Source of the DNA: Glandiceps talaboti | Taxonomy: Eukaryota; Hemichordata; Enteropneusta; Spengelidae | NCBI RefSeq assembly: GCF_964340395.1 | Contig: NC_135568.1 | Span: 4,973,079 to 5,000,578 of the forward strand | Reading direction: 5' to 3' | Length of the DNA stretch: 27,500 nt | Shown here: piece after piece, positions 14,093-22,293 of the stretch | How the letters are laid out: each line of letters begins with the position of its first letter | How positions within the stretch are numbered: the stretch's first letter is position 1 | The notes under the pieces: model-generated | Told to the model about the DNA's origin: nothing | Seen by the model: the letters and a program-made list of their open reading frames with translations, nothing else | Databases searched by the model: none | Translations under genes and position numbers: made by a program

Positions 14093-14401
14093 TAACACTA
14101 TGTATGTTCATCATGGAAGTACGATGATTCATATACAAATTCTCTTTGTCCATTTTTTATTGAGAAACGACATATTTTGAACAAATCACTTGTCCTTCAG
14201 TGTCTAACTGGATCTCACAGAATGATCCAAATTTGATGGAGGGTGTTGAGTAACCCCACACCTCTGGTTACTCAATTCAACACCTCCAGTAAATTTGGAT
14301 CATTCTGTCAGATCCAGTTAGACACTGAAGATGGACAAGTGATTTGTTTGAAGCATGTCTGTTTCTCAATCTAAAGTGGAAGAAGAGAACTTGTGTATAG
14401 A
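14093..14401. mobile_element. Fold-back element with empty site in the ZNF-C unit
   Basis: Inverted arms at about 14160-14245 and 14273-14372 (for example TGTCTAACTGGATCT against AGATCCAGTTAGACA, and CACTTGTCC against GGACAAGTG). The insertion is flanked by GCATTTATTT at 14083-14092 and 14402-14411. In the paralogous ZNF-C unit the sequence runs without the insert (about 21368). The 10-bp flanking duplication may be a target duplication. No ORF. Confidence 0.8.
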
Positions 14402-15079
14402 GCATTTATTTGAAAGCAAACTGTTCAATTTATGAAACTTGGGACTCAAGCTAACAAATGTTAACTGAATTGATGTATGGAAAAATAATCTATGACTGAG
14501 CAAAAATGTTCAAGTTGATCGGCATTAATTTTAAAAAGTGAAAACATTCTCTTTCTAGTAAAAGCACACCTACACAAAGCGCAGGCAAAATTCCAGTGTT
14601 ACAATCTTTTGATACTGTATATATAATGTTATATATTTGTCTCATCTAAAATTAGTATCAGATTATTTGTGTATCATCCACTGAGCTCTCTGTAACATCA
14701 GATAAAGAACGGATTTACTTTTGAGGTTGTTAATGAAGGGATACACTTATACATTACAGCTGATCGTCCTAAAGTTGCAATAATGCACTTCTTGTCCATA
14801 CATTTCTTCGGAAAACAAAGGAAAAATTTCAGGCGTTCTAGAGGACGCTGTTACATACCTGTGAGGGCGCTATATTTGTTCTTTGGCAGGGGGTCACATA
14901 CAGATCGAGCCAATCTTGAATGATCTTTTTGTTTACACAACGTACTTTAAGAATTTATTTAAGGTTTCAGTTTCAAAATATTTTTTTTCAATGTTTATAT
15001 GCATCCAGTATTGTTTTATCTGTTTTCAAACTTACCGTTTAAATTGAAGTATTTCAATTACAAGAGTGACACCCCCGTT
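14402..15079 (+). promoter_or_regulatory. ZNF-B promoter block
   Basis: Aligns well with 21368-22079 upstream of ZNF-C (ATCATCCACTGAGCTCTCTG, AAAGTTGCAATAATGCACTTC and GAGGACGCTGTTACAT, then GTGAGGGCGCTATATTTGTT). The part around 14836-14900 also matches the FAM133/ZNF-A intergenic region (TCTAGAGG-CGCT-TTACA then GGGGG-TCACA). Such retention beside an exon suggests core promoter function. No FAM133 exon is recognisable here. Confidence 0.6.
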
Positions 15080-15175
15080 TGAAACATTTCCAGGTCAGGA
15101 GTCGAGCTCGAGTCGAGCCGTCAGAATACAAAGTGTGGAACGCCATACCCATACTTTATAAATTTGCAGAGTAAG
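15080..15175 (+). other. ZNF-B 5'UTR exon (5' end undetermined)
   Basis: Closely similar to 22096-22194 of ZNF-C: TTTCCAGGTCAGGAGTCGAG, GAATACAAAG-GTGGAACGCC and ACTTTATAAATTTGCAGAG. Ends at donor GTGAGT (15176). Small indels between the copies that are not multiples of three, and no ATG, argue for UTR and not coding sequence. Confidence 0.65.
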
Positions 15176-15266
15176 GTGAGTCTATAGTTTGGGTATATTA
15201 TGCATCTGTAACGGTGAAACCATCATTCCATGGGTAAACTGTGAAAATGTAAAATAACCGAGGAGG

Positions 15267-15274
15267 TGACGTCA
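15267..15274. promoter_or_regulatory. CRE-like palindrome TGACGTCA
   Basis: A perfect CREB/ATF consensus octamer 91 nt into ZNF-B intron 1, inside the conserved string GAGGAGGTGACGTCAGCA. The same site is at 22286-22293 in ZNF-C. Not seen in the ZNF-A intron. Confidence 0.45.
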
Positions 15275-15361
15275 GCATCGCCTTGCTGCCTTGATTTGCA
15301 ACCGTGCTTAAAATCAAATATGATATAGCAATGAATCAATGGAATGTCGACCATTGTATTA

Positions 15362-15365
<4 letters not shown>

Positions 15366-15403
<38 letters not shown>

Positions 15404-15583
15404 AAATTATATATATAAATATACATTGTATTATAAATGTCCCTATGTTATATATATATGTGTGTATTATATATATCTGTGTGTGTGTGTATACTAGATA
15501 ACTATATACAGATCCCAAATAATGTACAAATTAAAATAAATATAAATATGTGTGTGTATAAAATAGATAGATAGATAGATAGG
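15366..15583. repeat. Microsatellites (GT)n, (TA)n and (GATA)n in ZNF-B intron
   Basis: (GT)n at 15366-15400, mixed TA/GT to about 15500, (TAGA)n at about 15563-15583. The larger array at 22388-22915 occupies the same place in the ZNF-C intron. Confidence 0.9.
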
Positions 15584-15780
15584 TAGATGGAGAGTCAGGC
15601 TGTAACTAGCACTGACGAGTTTTGGGTGGGCGTGGCTTGCATAATTAAGGATAATTTGTATAATTAATGAGATTGACACATAGTGAAGCCCTTTTAATAG
15701 TAGGCACCCTGTCAGGCCTAATCAGTCTTTGTATGTCACTTGTATTTGATCTTGAGGCAGACTTTGGACTTGAAGGAAAT

Positions 15781-15781
<1 letters not shown>

Positions 15782-15822
<41 letters not shown>
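15782..15822. repeat. Microsatellite (CA)n
   Basis: CA dinucleotide run just 5' of the block at 15845-16017. The same order is found at 24138-24236 in ZNF-C. Confidence 0.95.
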
Positions 15823-15823
<1 letters not shown>

Positions 15824-15844
15824 TACAGCTGCTTGTAATTAGGG

Positions 15845-16017
15845 CAATTCATTCAAGATGCTGATATGCAAATTACAGTGTATGTATACATTGTAGCACC
15901 ACTTTCAAGTCTGAATGTAAGTCACATGTGGATGACATGTCATTGGACTTGTTAAGATACAGCTGTTGGTGGTAATTTAAAATTTGGCATGGAATAGATT
16001 TTTCACACTGCCATTTG
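15845..16017. repeat. Duplicated intron block with octamer motif
   Basis: Matches 24241-24420 closely (AATTCATTCAAGATGCTGAT, CAGTGTATGTATACAT, AGCACCACTTTCAAGTC and GATACAGCTGTTGGTGGTAA). Contains a perfect octamer ATGCAAAT in both copies. The close agreement fits the recent duplication. Confidence 0.8.
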
Positions 16018-16088
16018 ACTAGACGTGAGTGGCGAGGTAAATAGATCAGGAGAAGGCTGGATTCATTTTATGTAGGATATTTCACATC

Positions 16089-16124
16089 TGTTCTACTTGT
16101 CTTTTACATTCTCTTTTGCATTAG
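16089..16124 (+). other. ZNF-B splice acceptor
   Basis: A pyrimidine-rich tract (TTCTACTTGTCTTTTACATT, then CTCTTTTGCATTAG) ends in AG at 16123-16124, 38 nt before the ORF start. It has no counterpart in ZNF-C, where the acceptor is at 24944-24945, so ZNF-B seems to use a different one. Confidence 0.6.
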
Positions 16125-16125
16125 T

Positions 16126-16157
16126 CTAGGTCCAAACTGGTACCGTATTATGTATTG
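16126..16157 (+). mobile_element. MITE terminal repeat remnant in ZNF-B 5'UTR
   Basis: Thirty-two bp match the left end of the MITE at 24426 in 29 positions (CTAG-TCCAAACTGGTAC, GTATTATGTATTG). It is followed at once by sequence homologous to ZNF-C codons 84-85. It therefore joins a transposon end to the coding exon. Confidence 0.75.
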
Positions 16158-16161
16158 TTGA
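16150..16161 (+). other. Minimal upstream ORF before ZNF-B
   Basis: ATG TAT TGT TGA, ending one base before the main ATG at 16163. It lies within the MITE-derived leader, and could reduce or modulate initiation at the main start. Confidence 0.4.
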
Positions 16162-16162
16162 G

Positions 16163-19100
16163 ATGCAAGACAATGGAGTGAACGACGACAATGCCATGGA
16201 GGAAAACACAAATTGTCTGTTTGCTGATGATGATATTCTTAAAGCTATGTGTATACAAAACAAAGAATATGTTACAACTACAGACAGCATGTCATTGTTA
16301 ACGGAGAGTAAAGAAATACTTGGTGAAGTACAAAAGAAAGAATGTGGTCAAAATGCAAAAAGTGGTCTAAAATTGCTGGGGAATGAGCAAGTACCAGGTG
16401 TGATGCAAAACAACGGATTTGGCCAAAACACAGAAAGTGGTCTACCATTGCGAGGTAGTGAAGAAGAACAAGTAGGTGTGGCACAAAACAAGGAATTTGA
16501 CCAGTATACAGGAAGTACTCTTGCAGTGCTAGGTAGTAAACAAGTACCTGATACTGAACATAACAAAATATTTGGCCAAAATACAGGGAGTACTCTACCA
16601 GTGGTGGGTAGTGAACAAGTATCTGGTGCTGAACAAAACAAAAAATTTAGCCTACATGCAGACTGTGGTCTACTAGTCCAGGATGGTGAAGAAGCATCAG
16701 GTGTGCTGCAAAACAAAGAATTTGGCCAAAACACAGAAAGTATTGTACCAGTGCCGGGTAATGAACAAATACATGGTGTCAAACAAGAGATAGAATTTTG
16801 CCAACATGTAGACAGTGGTGTACCAATGAAGGGTAGTGAACAAGTGTTTTGTGTTGAGCAAAAGAAAGAATTTGGCCAAAACACAGAAAGTACTATACCA
16901 TTACCAGATCATGAGCAAGTACAAGGTGTGGTAAAAAACAAGGATTTTGTCTCAAGTACAGAAAAGTCTCCATCATTCTTTGGTGGTGAACAATCAGATT
17001 CGGAACAAAATATTGATGAACATACTATTTCAAGGAAATCTGAAGTCTTGAACATAAAACAAGAACCTTTATCGTCAGACATCACAGATGATGAAGGCGA
17101 TACAATAAACTATACAAAACCCAAGACTTCGTGGACTCCAGTAGAGTTACTGACAAACCTTAAAAGACTAACAGAAACACTGAAAGAGCAATCTGGAAAA
17201 GTACTCCAGCAACAAAAAGTCGAAAAAGAAGTGAAAAGAAAGCGACGGGCAAAAGTACAACAGGGAACTTCTTGTGAAGTATGCGGAAAGATTTTTCTTA
17301 ATGCAACTAAAATGATGCGACACATGAAGTTGCATTATGTACGTTCTGAATCTGATAAAGTCTTTAAATGTGAGCTGTGTTTTAAACATTTCACAAATAA
17401 ATATGCTGTGCATTCACATGTAAAGATGATTCACAATAGTGGTAGGCCATTTGAGTGTCTGAAATGTGATAAGTGCTTTGTATCGAACAAACTTCTTAAA
17501 CAGCACATCAAATCTCATAATCCTGGGTTTAAGCCGAAGCAGTGTGGGTTGTGTTACAAGGTCTTTAAAAGTCGTATGACATTCAGTCGACATAAAATTG
17601 TACATATGGAAAAACGTCCCATCTATAAATGCAATGACTGTGATAAAGAATTTTCAACCAGGGATGGTCTGGCTAAACACAGAAAGAATATTCATGTAGT
17701 TACTGCTTTCGTAAAACAAGAAGCGCTTGATACAGTTCCAGGAAGGCAGGCTATGATTGGTGCACATAATGTAAAACAAGAAGTGCTTGATACAGATCCT
17801 GTAAGACAGGATATGATTGGTGCAGAAACTGTAAGACATGATGTGATTGGTGCAGATGTTTTGAAACAGGAGGGGACTGATGAAGGTACCACAGGACAGG
17901 ATGGTACTGGTTCATACATAAACTTCACAGACACCAATGTAAAAGAGTATGAATGCATTGAATGTGGCAAGTGTTTTGAATCCAACTCACTTTTGAACCA
18001 GCATGCCGTCTCTCACACTGTAACTCAGCCAATACAGTGTGAGAAGTACTATAGAGTCTTTAGAAGCAGTGACACGTTACGGAAACACAAAATTGTGCAC
18101 ATGAAGCAGCGCCCTACCTATAACTGCAGTGACTGTGAGAAGGTATTTACAACAAGAGACGGTCTGACTAAACACCGCAAGAATATACATTTAGCAACTG
18201 CTGTCGTGCAGGATGCAGATTTTGTAAGCCAGTATATGATTGGTGCAAAACAAGAAATGATTAGTGGAGATTATGAAAGATGGCATGTGATTGGTGCAGA
18301 TGCTACAAAACAAGAAGTGGATAATTCAGAATCTGTAAGCCAAGATATGATTGGTGCAGATACTAGGAAACAAGAAGTGGTTGGTTCAGATTCTGTAAGA
18401 CAGGATATGATTGGTGCAAATCAAGAAGGGGATAGTGCAGACTCTGTAAGACCTGATATAATTGGTAAAAAGCCATTTGAATGCCTTGGGTGCAACAAAT
18501 ATTTTGCATCATATTCACTTTTTAAACAGCATGCCAACTCTCACACTGGATCCCAGCCAAAACAATGTGAACAGTGTCATAAGATATTTAAAAGCAGTGA
18601 AACGTTACGTAGACATAAAGTTGTACATATGGAGCAGCGTCCTATGTATAAATGCAACGACTGTGATAAGGTATTTTCAACAAAAGACGGTCTGGTTAAA
18701 CATAGAAGAAATATACATTTTCGTACTGCTGTTGTTCAGGAAGGGCTAAGTGCTGATTCTGTAAGACAAGATTTGATTGGTTCAGATGCAACACAGGAAG
18801 TTGTTGGTTCAGATTTTGTAAGAGAGGATATGATTGGTGCAGATGCAACAAAACAGAAAGTGATTTTTGCAGATTCACTCGTAAGACAAGATATGGTTGG
18901 TTCTAAGCCATTTGAATGCCTTGAGTGTGGCAAATGTTATGCATCGAACACACTCCTCAAACGACATGCCATCTCACATACTGGATCCCAGCCAAAGAAG
19001 TGTGAAAAGTGCCACAAGATATTTAAAAGCAATGAGACATTACGTAGACACAAGTTCGTGCACATGGAGAAGCGTCCAGTCTTCAAATGCAAAGAGTGTG

Positions 19101-20062
19101 GGAAAGAGTATGCTTCACGAGATGGTCTGGCCAAACACAAGGTATTACATCTCAACTTGTTGTTTACTTGTGAACTTTGCAGCAAAGGTTTCAAGAAAGA
19201 AGATTACCTCAAAGATCACATGGCAAGGCATAGTACAGAGAAGAGGCATATCTGCGACATCTGTGGAAAGCAGTTTATCAGAAAAGAAGATGTGACTCGT
19301 CATAAACGTATTCATTCCGTGCCAAAAGATGGTGTAGTGTGTTTGGAATGTGGTAAAACATTTAAGTATAGAAAGAGTTTGAAGTGTCACATGAAATGTC
19401 ATTCAGGGGAACGTCCATGCTCACAAAAAGTAAATATATTGAAAGGTAAAATGAGGACACGTGTACCACAAAAAAACTGTGTGTGTCCTGTGTGTGACAA
19501 GACTTTAAGTAAAACAAGCCTAGAATATCATTTTTTGACTCATTCTACTGATCGACCATTTCGATGTGAGCAATGTGAAAAAGCATTTAGATGTAAGTTG
19601 CAGCTGGATAATCACGTAAAAAGGATTCATGGTAAAGAGAGGCCATTCCAGTGTGAAAAATGTGGCAAAACATTTCCACTGATAGAAGCACTTAAACAAC
19701 ATCAGAAGTTAGAAACTCAAGGGTCAATATATCAGTGTGAATACTGCGGCAAGACTATGAAATATAAATGGATCTTAGTAGATCATCTGCGTATGCATAG
19801 AAATGAAAAACCATTTAAGTGTAAATATTGTAATAAAGTATTTCACTTGAGGACAAGTTGGCATAGACACGTCAAGCATTTGCATGAGTTTGAAAGTAAC
19901 ATCGTTTGTTGCAACAAGTGTGGGAAATCTTACCGAAGTAAACAGCTCTTGAAAGAACACATGGATAGGGTCCATTGTCAAGAAGTGTTCCCTTGCATGG
20001 TGTGTGGGAATATATTCAAGTCAAAGAAATATCACAAGAGTCATATGAAAATTCATAAGTGA
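16163..20062 (+). CDS. ZNF-B: 24-finger C2H2 protein with internal repeats
   Basis: A 1299-residue ORF; first ATG after an in-frame TAG in the leader. Order: nine repeats of 25-26 residues at about 57-282 (consensus QNKEFGQNTES, then LP, then GSEQVxGV); IKQEPLSSD around Lys299; coiled coil at about 327-351 (LKRLTETLKEQ); fingers 1-5 at 370-511; linker; fingers 6-8 at about 596-677; linker; fingers 9-11 at about 771-853; linker; fingers 12-24 from about 915 to the end. Linkers are built from a 19-20-residue repeat with SVRQDMIGAD and KQEV cores; VKQE, LKQE and IKQE fit the SUMO consensus. Finger 7 reads CEKYYRVF, a Cys replaced by Tyr. Finger 20 lacks its last His. Fingers 3-5, 6-8, 9-11 and 12-14 are copies of one module. 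Probably a nuclear DNA-binding regulator; targets unknown. Compared with ZNF-C it lacks the first 84 residues. Confidence 0.95.
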   Translation: MQDNGVNDDNAMEENTNCLFADDDILKAMCIQNKEYVTTTDSMSLLTESKEILGEVQKKECGQNAKSGLKLLGNEQVPGVMQNNGFGQNTESGLPLRGSEEEQVGVAQNKEFDQYTGSTLAVLGSKQVPDTEHNKIFGQNTGSTLPVVGSEQVSGAEQNKKFSLHADCGLLVQDGEEASGVLQNKEFGQNTESIVPVPGNEQIHGVKQEIEFCQHVDSGVPMKGSEQVFCVEQKKEFGQNTESTIPLPDHEQVQGVVKNKDFVSSTEKSPSFFGGEQSDSEQNIDEHTISRKSEVLNIKQEPLSSDITDDEGDTINYTKPKTSWTPVELLTNLKRLTETLKEQSGKVLQQQKVEKEVKRKRRAKVQQGTSCEVCGKIFLNATKMMRHMKLHYVRSESDKVFKCELCFKHFTNKYAVHSHVKMIHNSGRPFECLKCDKCFVSNKLLKQHIKSHNPGFKPKQCGLCYKVFKSRMTFSRHKIVHMEKRPIYKCNDCDKEFSTRDGLAKHRKNIHVVTAFVKQEALDTVPGRQAMIGAHNVKQEVLDTDPVRQDMIGAETVRHDVIGADVLKQEGTDEGTTGQDGTGSYINFTDTNVKEYECIECGKCFESNSLLNQHAVSHTVTQPIQCEKYYRVFRSSDTLRKHKIVHMKQRPTYNCSDCEKVFTTRDGLTKHRKNIHLATAVVQDADFVSQYMIGAKQEMISGDYERWHVIGADATKQEVDNSESVSQDMIGADTRKQEVVGSDSVRQDMIGANQEGDSADSVRPDIIGKKPFECLGCNKYFASYSLFKQHANSHTGSQPKQCEQCHKIFKSSETLRRHKVVHMEQRPMYKCNDCDKVFSTKDGLVKHRRNIHFRTAVVQEGLSADSVRQDLIGSDATQEVVGSDFVREDMIGADATKQKVIFADSLVRQDMVGSKPFECLECGKCYASNTLLKRHAISHTGSQPKKCEKCHKIFKSNETLRRHKFVHMEKRPVFKCKECGKEYASRDGLAKHKVLHLNLLFTCELCSKGFKKEDYLKDHMARHSTEKRHICDICGKQFIRKEDVTRHKRIHSVPKDGVVCLECGKTFKYRKSLKCHMKCHSGERPCSQKVNILKGKMRTRVPQKNCVCPVCDKTLSKTSLEYHFLTHSTDRPFRCEQCEKAFRCKLQLDNHVKRIHGKERPFQCEKCGKTFPLIEALKQHQKLETQGSIYQCEYCGKTMKYKWILVDHLRMHRNEKPFKCKYCNKVFHLRTSWHRHVKHLHEFESNIVCCNKCGKSYRSKQLLKEHMDRVHCQEVFPCMVCGNIFKSKKYHKSHMKIHK

Positions 20063-20392
20063 TACAAAGACATGATTTGGACGCTTTGCTGTGACTATGG
20101 TTATTTCTACGCTGGAGTTATTTTAGCTGAATATGCACAAATTTTTTCCATTCATGTAATGTATGTGAAGCAACTAATATGCTGTGAACCTGAATAATCG
20201 ATTTTCTTGTACCAAGATGCTTATCATTCTGATTATTGAACTCATTTTTGCACTTCGGAAAAAGTTTCAAAACTGTCATGCCTTCAATGATAACAGTTTA
20301 CTACTGAGATGTTGATAAGTTGATTAAAAGTACTCCTAATGTGATATTAGCATACAGTGCTGGGTTTCTGGTTTGTAGTTTAATGTGCTTAC

Positions 20393-20516
20393 CATGTTGC
20401 ATAGACTGTAAGATACGTTGTGACGTTTCACCCTCACTGGCCTCTCACACGACGTGGTAGAGGTTTACCGATGTGTGAGGGTGCACCGTCATGGCGTACC
20501 TTACAGACTACATGTT
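20393..20516. mobile_element. Small hairpin element, about 124 bp
   Basis: CATGTTGCATAGACTGTAAG and the reverse complement of CTTACAGACTACATG form inverted ends, with inner TGTGACG / CGTCATGG and CCCTCAC / GTGAGGG partners. Same family as the GTGTGAGGGCGCCC blocks at 1586-1681. It lies in the ZNF-B 3' region. Confidence 0.7.
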
Positions 20517-20614
20517 ACATTGTATCGTTTGCTGTAATGTGGCTGCTACAATTTTCACCATGGTTTTTACATCATACCTCAATGTAACGATATTGCATTT
20601 ATGAATGTTCATTT

Positions 20615-20627
20615 GGGGGGGGGGGGG
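20615..20627. repeat. Homopolymer G13
   Basis: Thirteen G in a row in the probable 3'UTR of ZNF-B. Confidence 0.95.
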
Positions 20628-20722
20628 TTTATGATGTAAAGGAACTCAGTTAATTTATTGAGCTTGTGTAACATTGTGTAATCATCTCTAAAAAGCACCA
20701 ACTCTGAAGTATACCTCATTTT

Positions 20723-20728
20723 AATAAA
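20723..20728 (+). terminator. ZNF-B polyadenylation signal candidate
   Basis: AATAAA 660 nt after the stop codon in TTTTAATAAAGTGATATGG, the clearest signal downstream of ZNF-B. Confidence 0.5.
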
Positions 20729-20897
20729 GTGATATGGATTGTTCATATATGTAGATATGTGTTATATAATATGTGTGATTGTTAGTATTTATTTATTTGT
20801 CTTCATTTATTTATTTATTTATATTTTTATTTTTTTATTATTTGAAGTATAACCCACCTTAGTAAAGTACATGCAGAGAGACTGATCAGTCTGAATC

Positions 20898-20998
20898 TGG
20901 GAGGGATGGGGGTAGGTACGTGGGTGGGATGGGGGAATCTGGGAGGGATGGGGGTAGGTACGTGGGTGAGGTGGGGGTGGGGGTAGGTACTTGGTTGG
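20898..20998. repeat. G-rich minisatellite, second array
   Basis: Units of GGGGGTAGGTACGTGGGTG with GGGATGGGGG spacers; related to 13818-13978. It marks the left end of the ZNF-C duplication unit. The 80-codon ORF over it is low complexity. Confidence 0.9.
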
Positions 20999-20999
20999 A

Positions 21000-21262
21000 T
21001 AGTGGGTATAGGTATACTATGGCAGATTCAAATTATAAAGACAAACTCTACAAAGATTCAAAACTTTGTCAAAGTCAGGAAATAGTCAAAAGTCTATATT
21101 TCAGCAGCCAAATGAATGGGTGTATGCTTTATCTCAATAATGAATTTTTTAAAACCCTGTAAACTATGTTGTCCAAAATATGGTGCCCAGAGTCATACAT
21201 GCATTCTAAAAAGTGGATCATACCTCTACATAATGCTTTAACATCAGAGTCAAGAGTCATCA
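21000..21262. other. Spacer with short direct repeat
   Basis: A stretch beginning ACAAAGATTCAAAA at about 21048 and ending AGCCAAATGAA recurs, diverged, at about 21520-21575. Two ORFs of about 80 codons (20920-21162, 21166-21399) have no recognisable product. Confidence 0.5.
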
Positions 21263-21367
21263 CAAGTCAGAAAAAGGTAGGGTCAAAACTGCGGTGCATA
21301 CCTCTTACAATGGGAGTAACCCCACCCTGGGCCTTGACAATAGCTGTACACAATCACTTTACAGAGC

Positions 21368-22079
21368 ATTTATTTGAAAGTAAACTGTTCAATTTCTGAA
21401 TTTATGAAACTTGGGATACAAGCTCAAAAATGTTAATTCCCAGAGTGTTACAAACTTTCCGACTTGTGTCCCTTCCAAGAAGTGTATGAACATAAACTGA
21501 TGTGTACCAAGTTCAGACGACAAAGATTCAAAAACAAGGGGTCAAAGGTCTACATATTAGCCAAATGAAAGGCTGTTCATGTGACAAGAAGTTTTCCATT
21601 ATTTAAGGTGGCAGAACTTTTTTTGATATATATAATGTTATATTTTTGTTTCATCTAAAATTAGTGTCAGATTATATGTGTATCATCCGCTGAGCTCTCT
21701 GTAACTTCAGATGATGAACGGATTTACTTTTGAGTTTGTTAATTCAGGGATACACTTATACATTAAGGCTGATACTCCTAAAGTTGCAATAATGCACTTC
21801 TAGTCCATACATTTTCTTCGAAAAACAAAAGATACACTTCGGTCATCCCAGAGGACGCTGTTACATGCCTGTGAGGGCGCTATATTTGTTCTTTGGCAGG
21901 GGATCACAACCCTTTACAGATAGAGCCGAACTTGAACGGTCTTTTTGTTTACTTTAAAAATTGGAAAAACTACTTTTCTTTACGGTTGCATTTTCCAAAT
22001 ATTTTCTTTTCAATGTTTGTATACAACAATATTGTTTTACCTGTTTTCAAACTTATCGTTAAACGGACGTATTTCAATT
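21368..22079 (+). promoter_or_regulatory. ZNF-C promoter block
   Basis: Paralogous to 14402-15079. The core GAGGACGCTGTTACAT-CCTGTG, then GAGGGCGCTATATTTGTTC and GGCAGGGG-TCACA, is better conserved than its surroundings and is shared in part with the FAM133/ZNF-A promoter. Confidence 0.6.
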
Positions 22080-22194
22080 ACAAGAGTGACACCCCCTGTT
22101 TCAAACATTTCCAGGTCAGGAGTCGAGTGGAGTCGTCGGAATACAAAGAGTGGAACGCCATACTTTATAAATTTGCAGAGTTACCGCCCATAAG
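22080..22194 (+). other. ZNF-C 5'UTR exon (5' end undetermined)
   Basis: Counterpart of 15080-15175, ending at donor GTGAGT (22195). No ATG in the aligned part. The overlapping 101-codon ORF at 21893-22198 is not conserved in ZNF-B, where a stop interrupts it, so it is probably not a protein. Confidence 0.65.
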
Positions 22195-22285
22195 GTGAGT
22201 CTTTAGTTTGGATATATTATGCATCTGTAACGGTGAAACAATCATTCCATGTGTAAACTGTGAAAATATAAAATAACCGAGGAGG

Positions 22286-22293
22286 TGACGTCA
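22286..22293. promoter_or_regulatory. CRE-like palindrome TGACGTCA
   Basis: Copy of the ZNF-B site, 91 nt after the donor, in the same GAGGAGGTGACGTCAGCA context. Confidence 0.45.

Noticed and set aside
13748-14095. Gly/Val/Trp-rich plus ORF and Pro-rich minus ORF
   Set aside because: They translate the G-rich minisatellite and end in duplicated non-coding sequence.
16278-16884. Minus-strand ORFs rich in Ser/Pro/Cys opposite ZNF-B and again opposite ZNF-C
   Set aside because: Antisense of the 25-residue repeat array; the repeated pattern follows the plus-strand repeat.
21893-22198. 101-codon ORF ending at the ZNF-C first donor
   Set aside because: The ZNF-B counterpart has indels and a stop at the same place, so it is better read as promoter plus 5'UTR.
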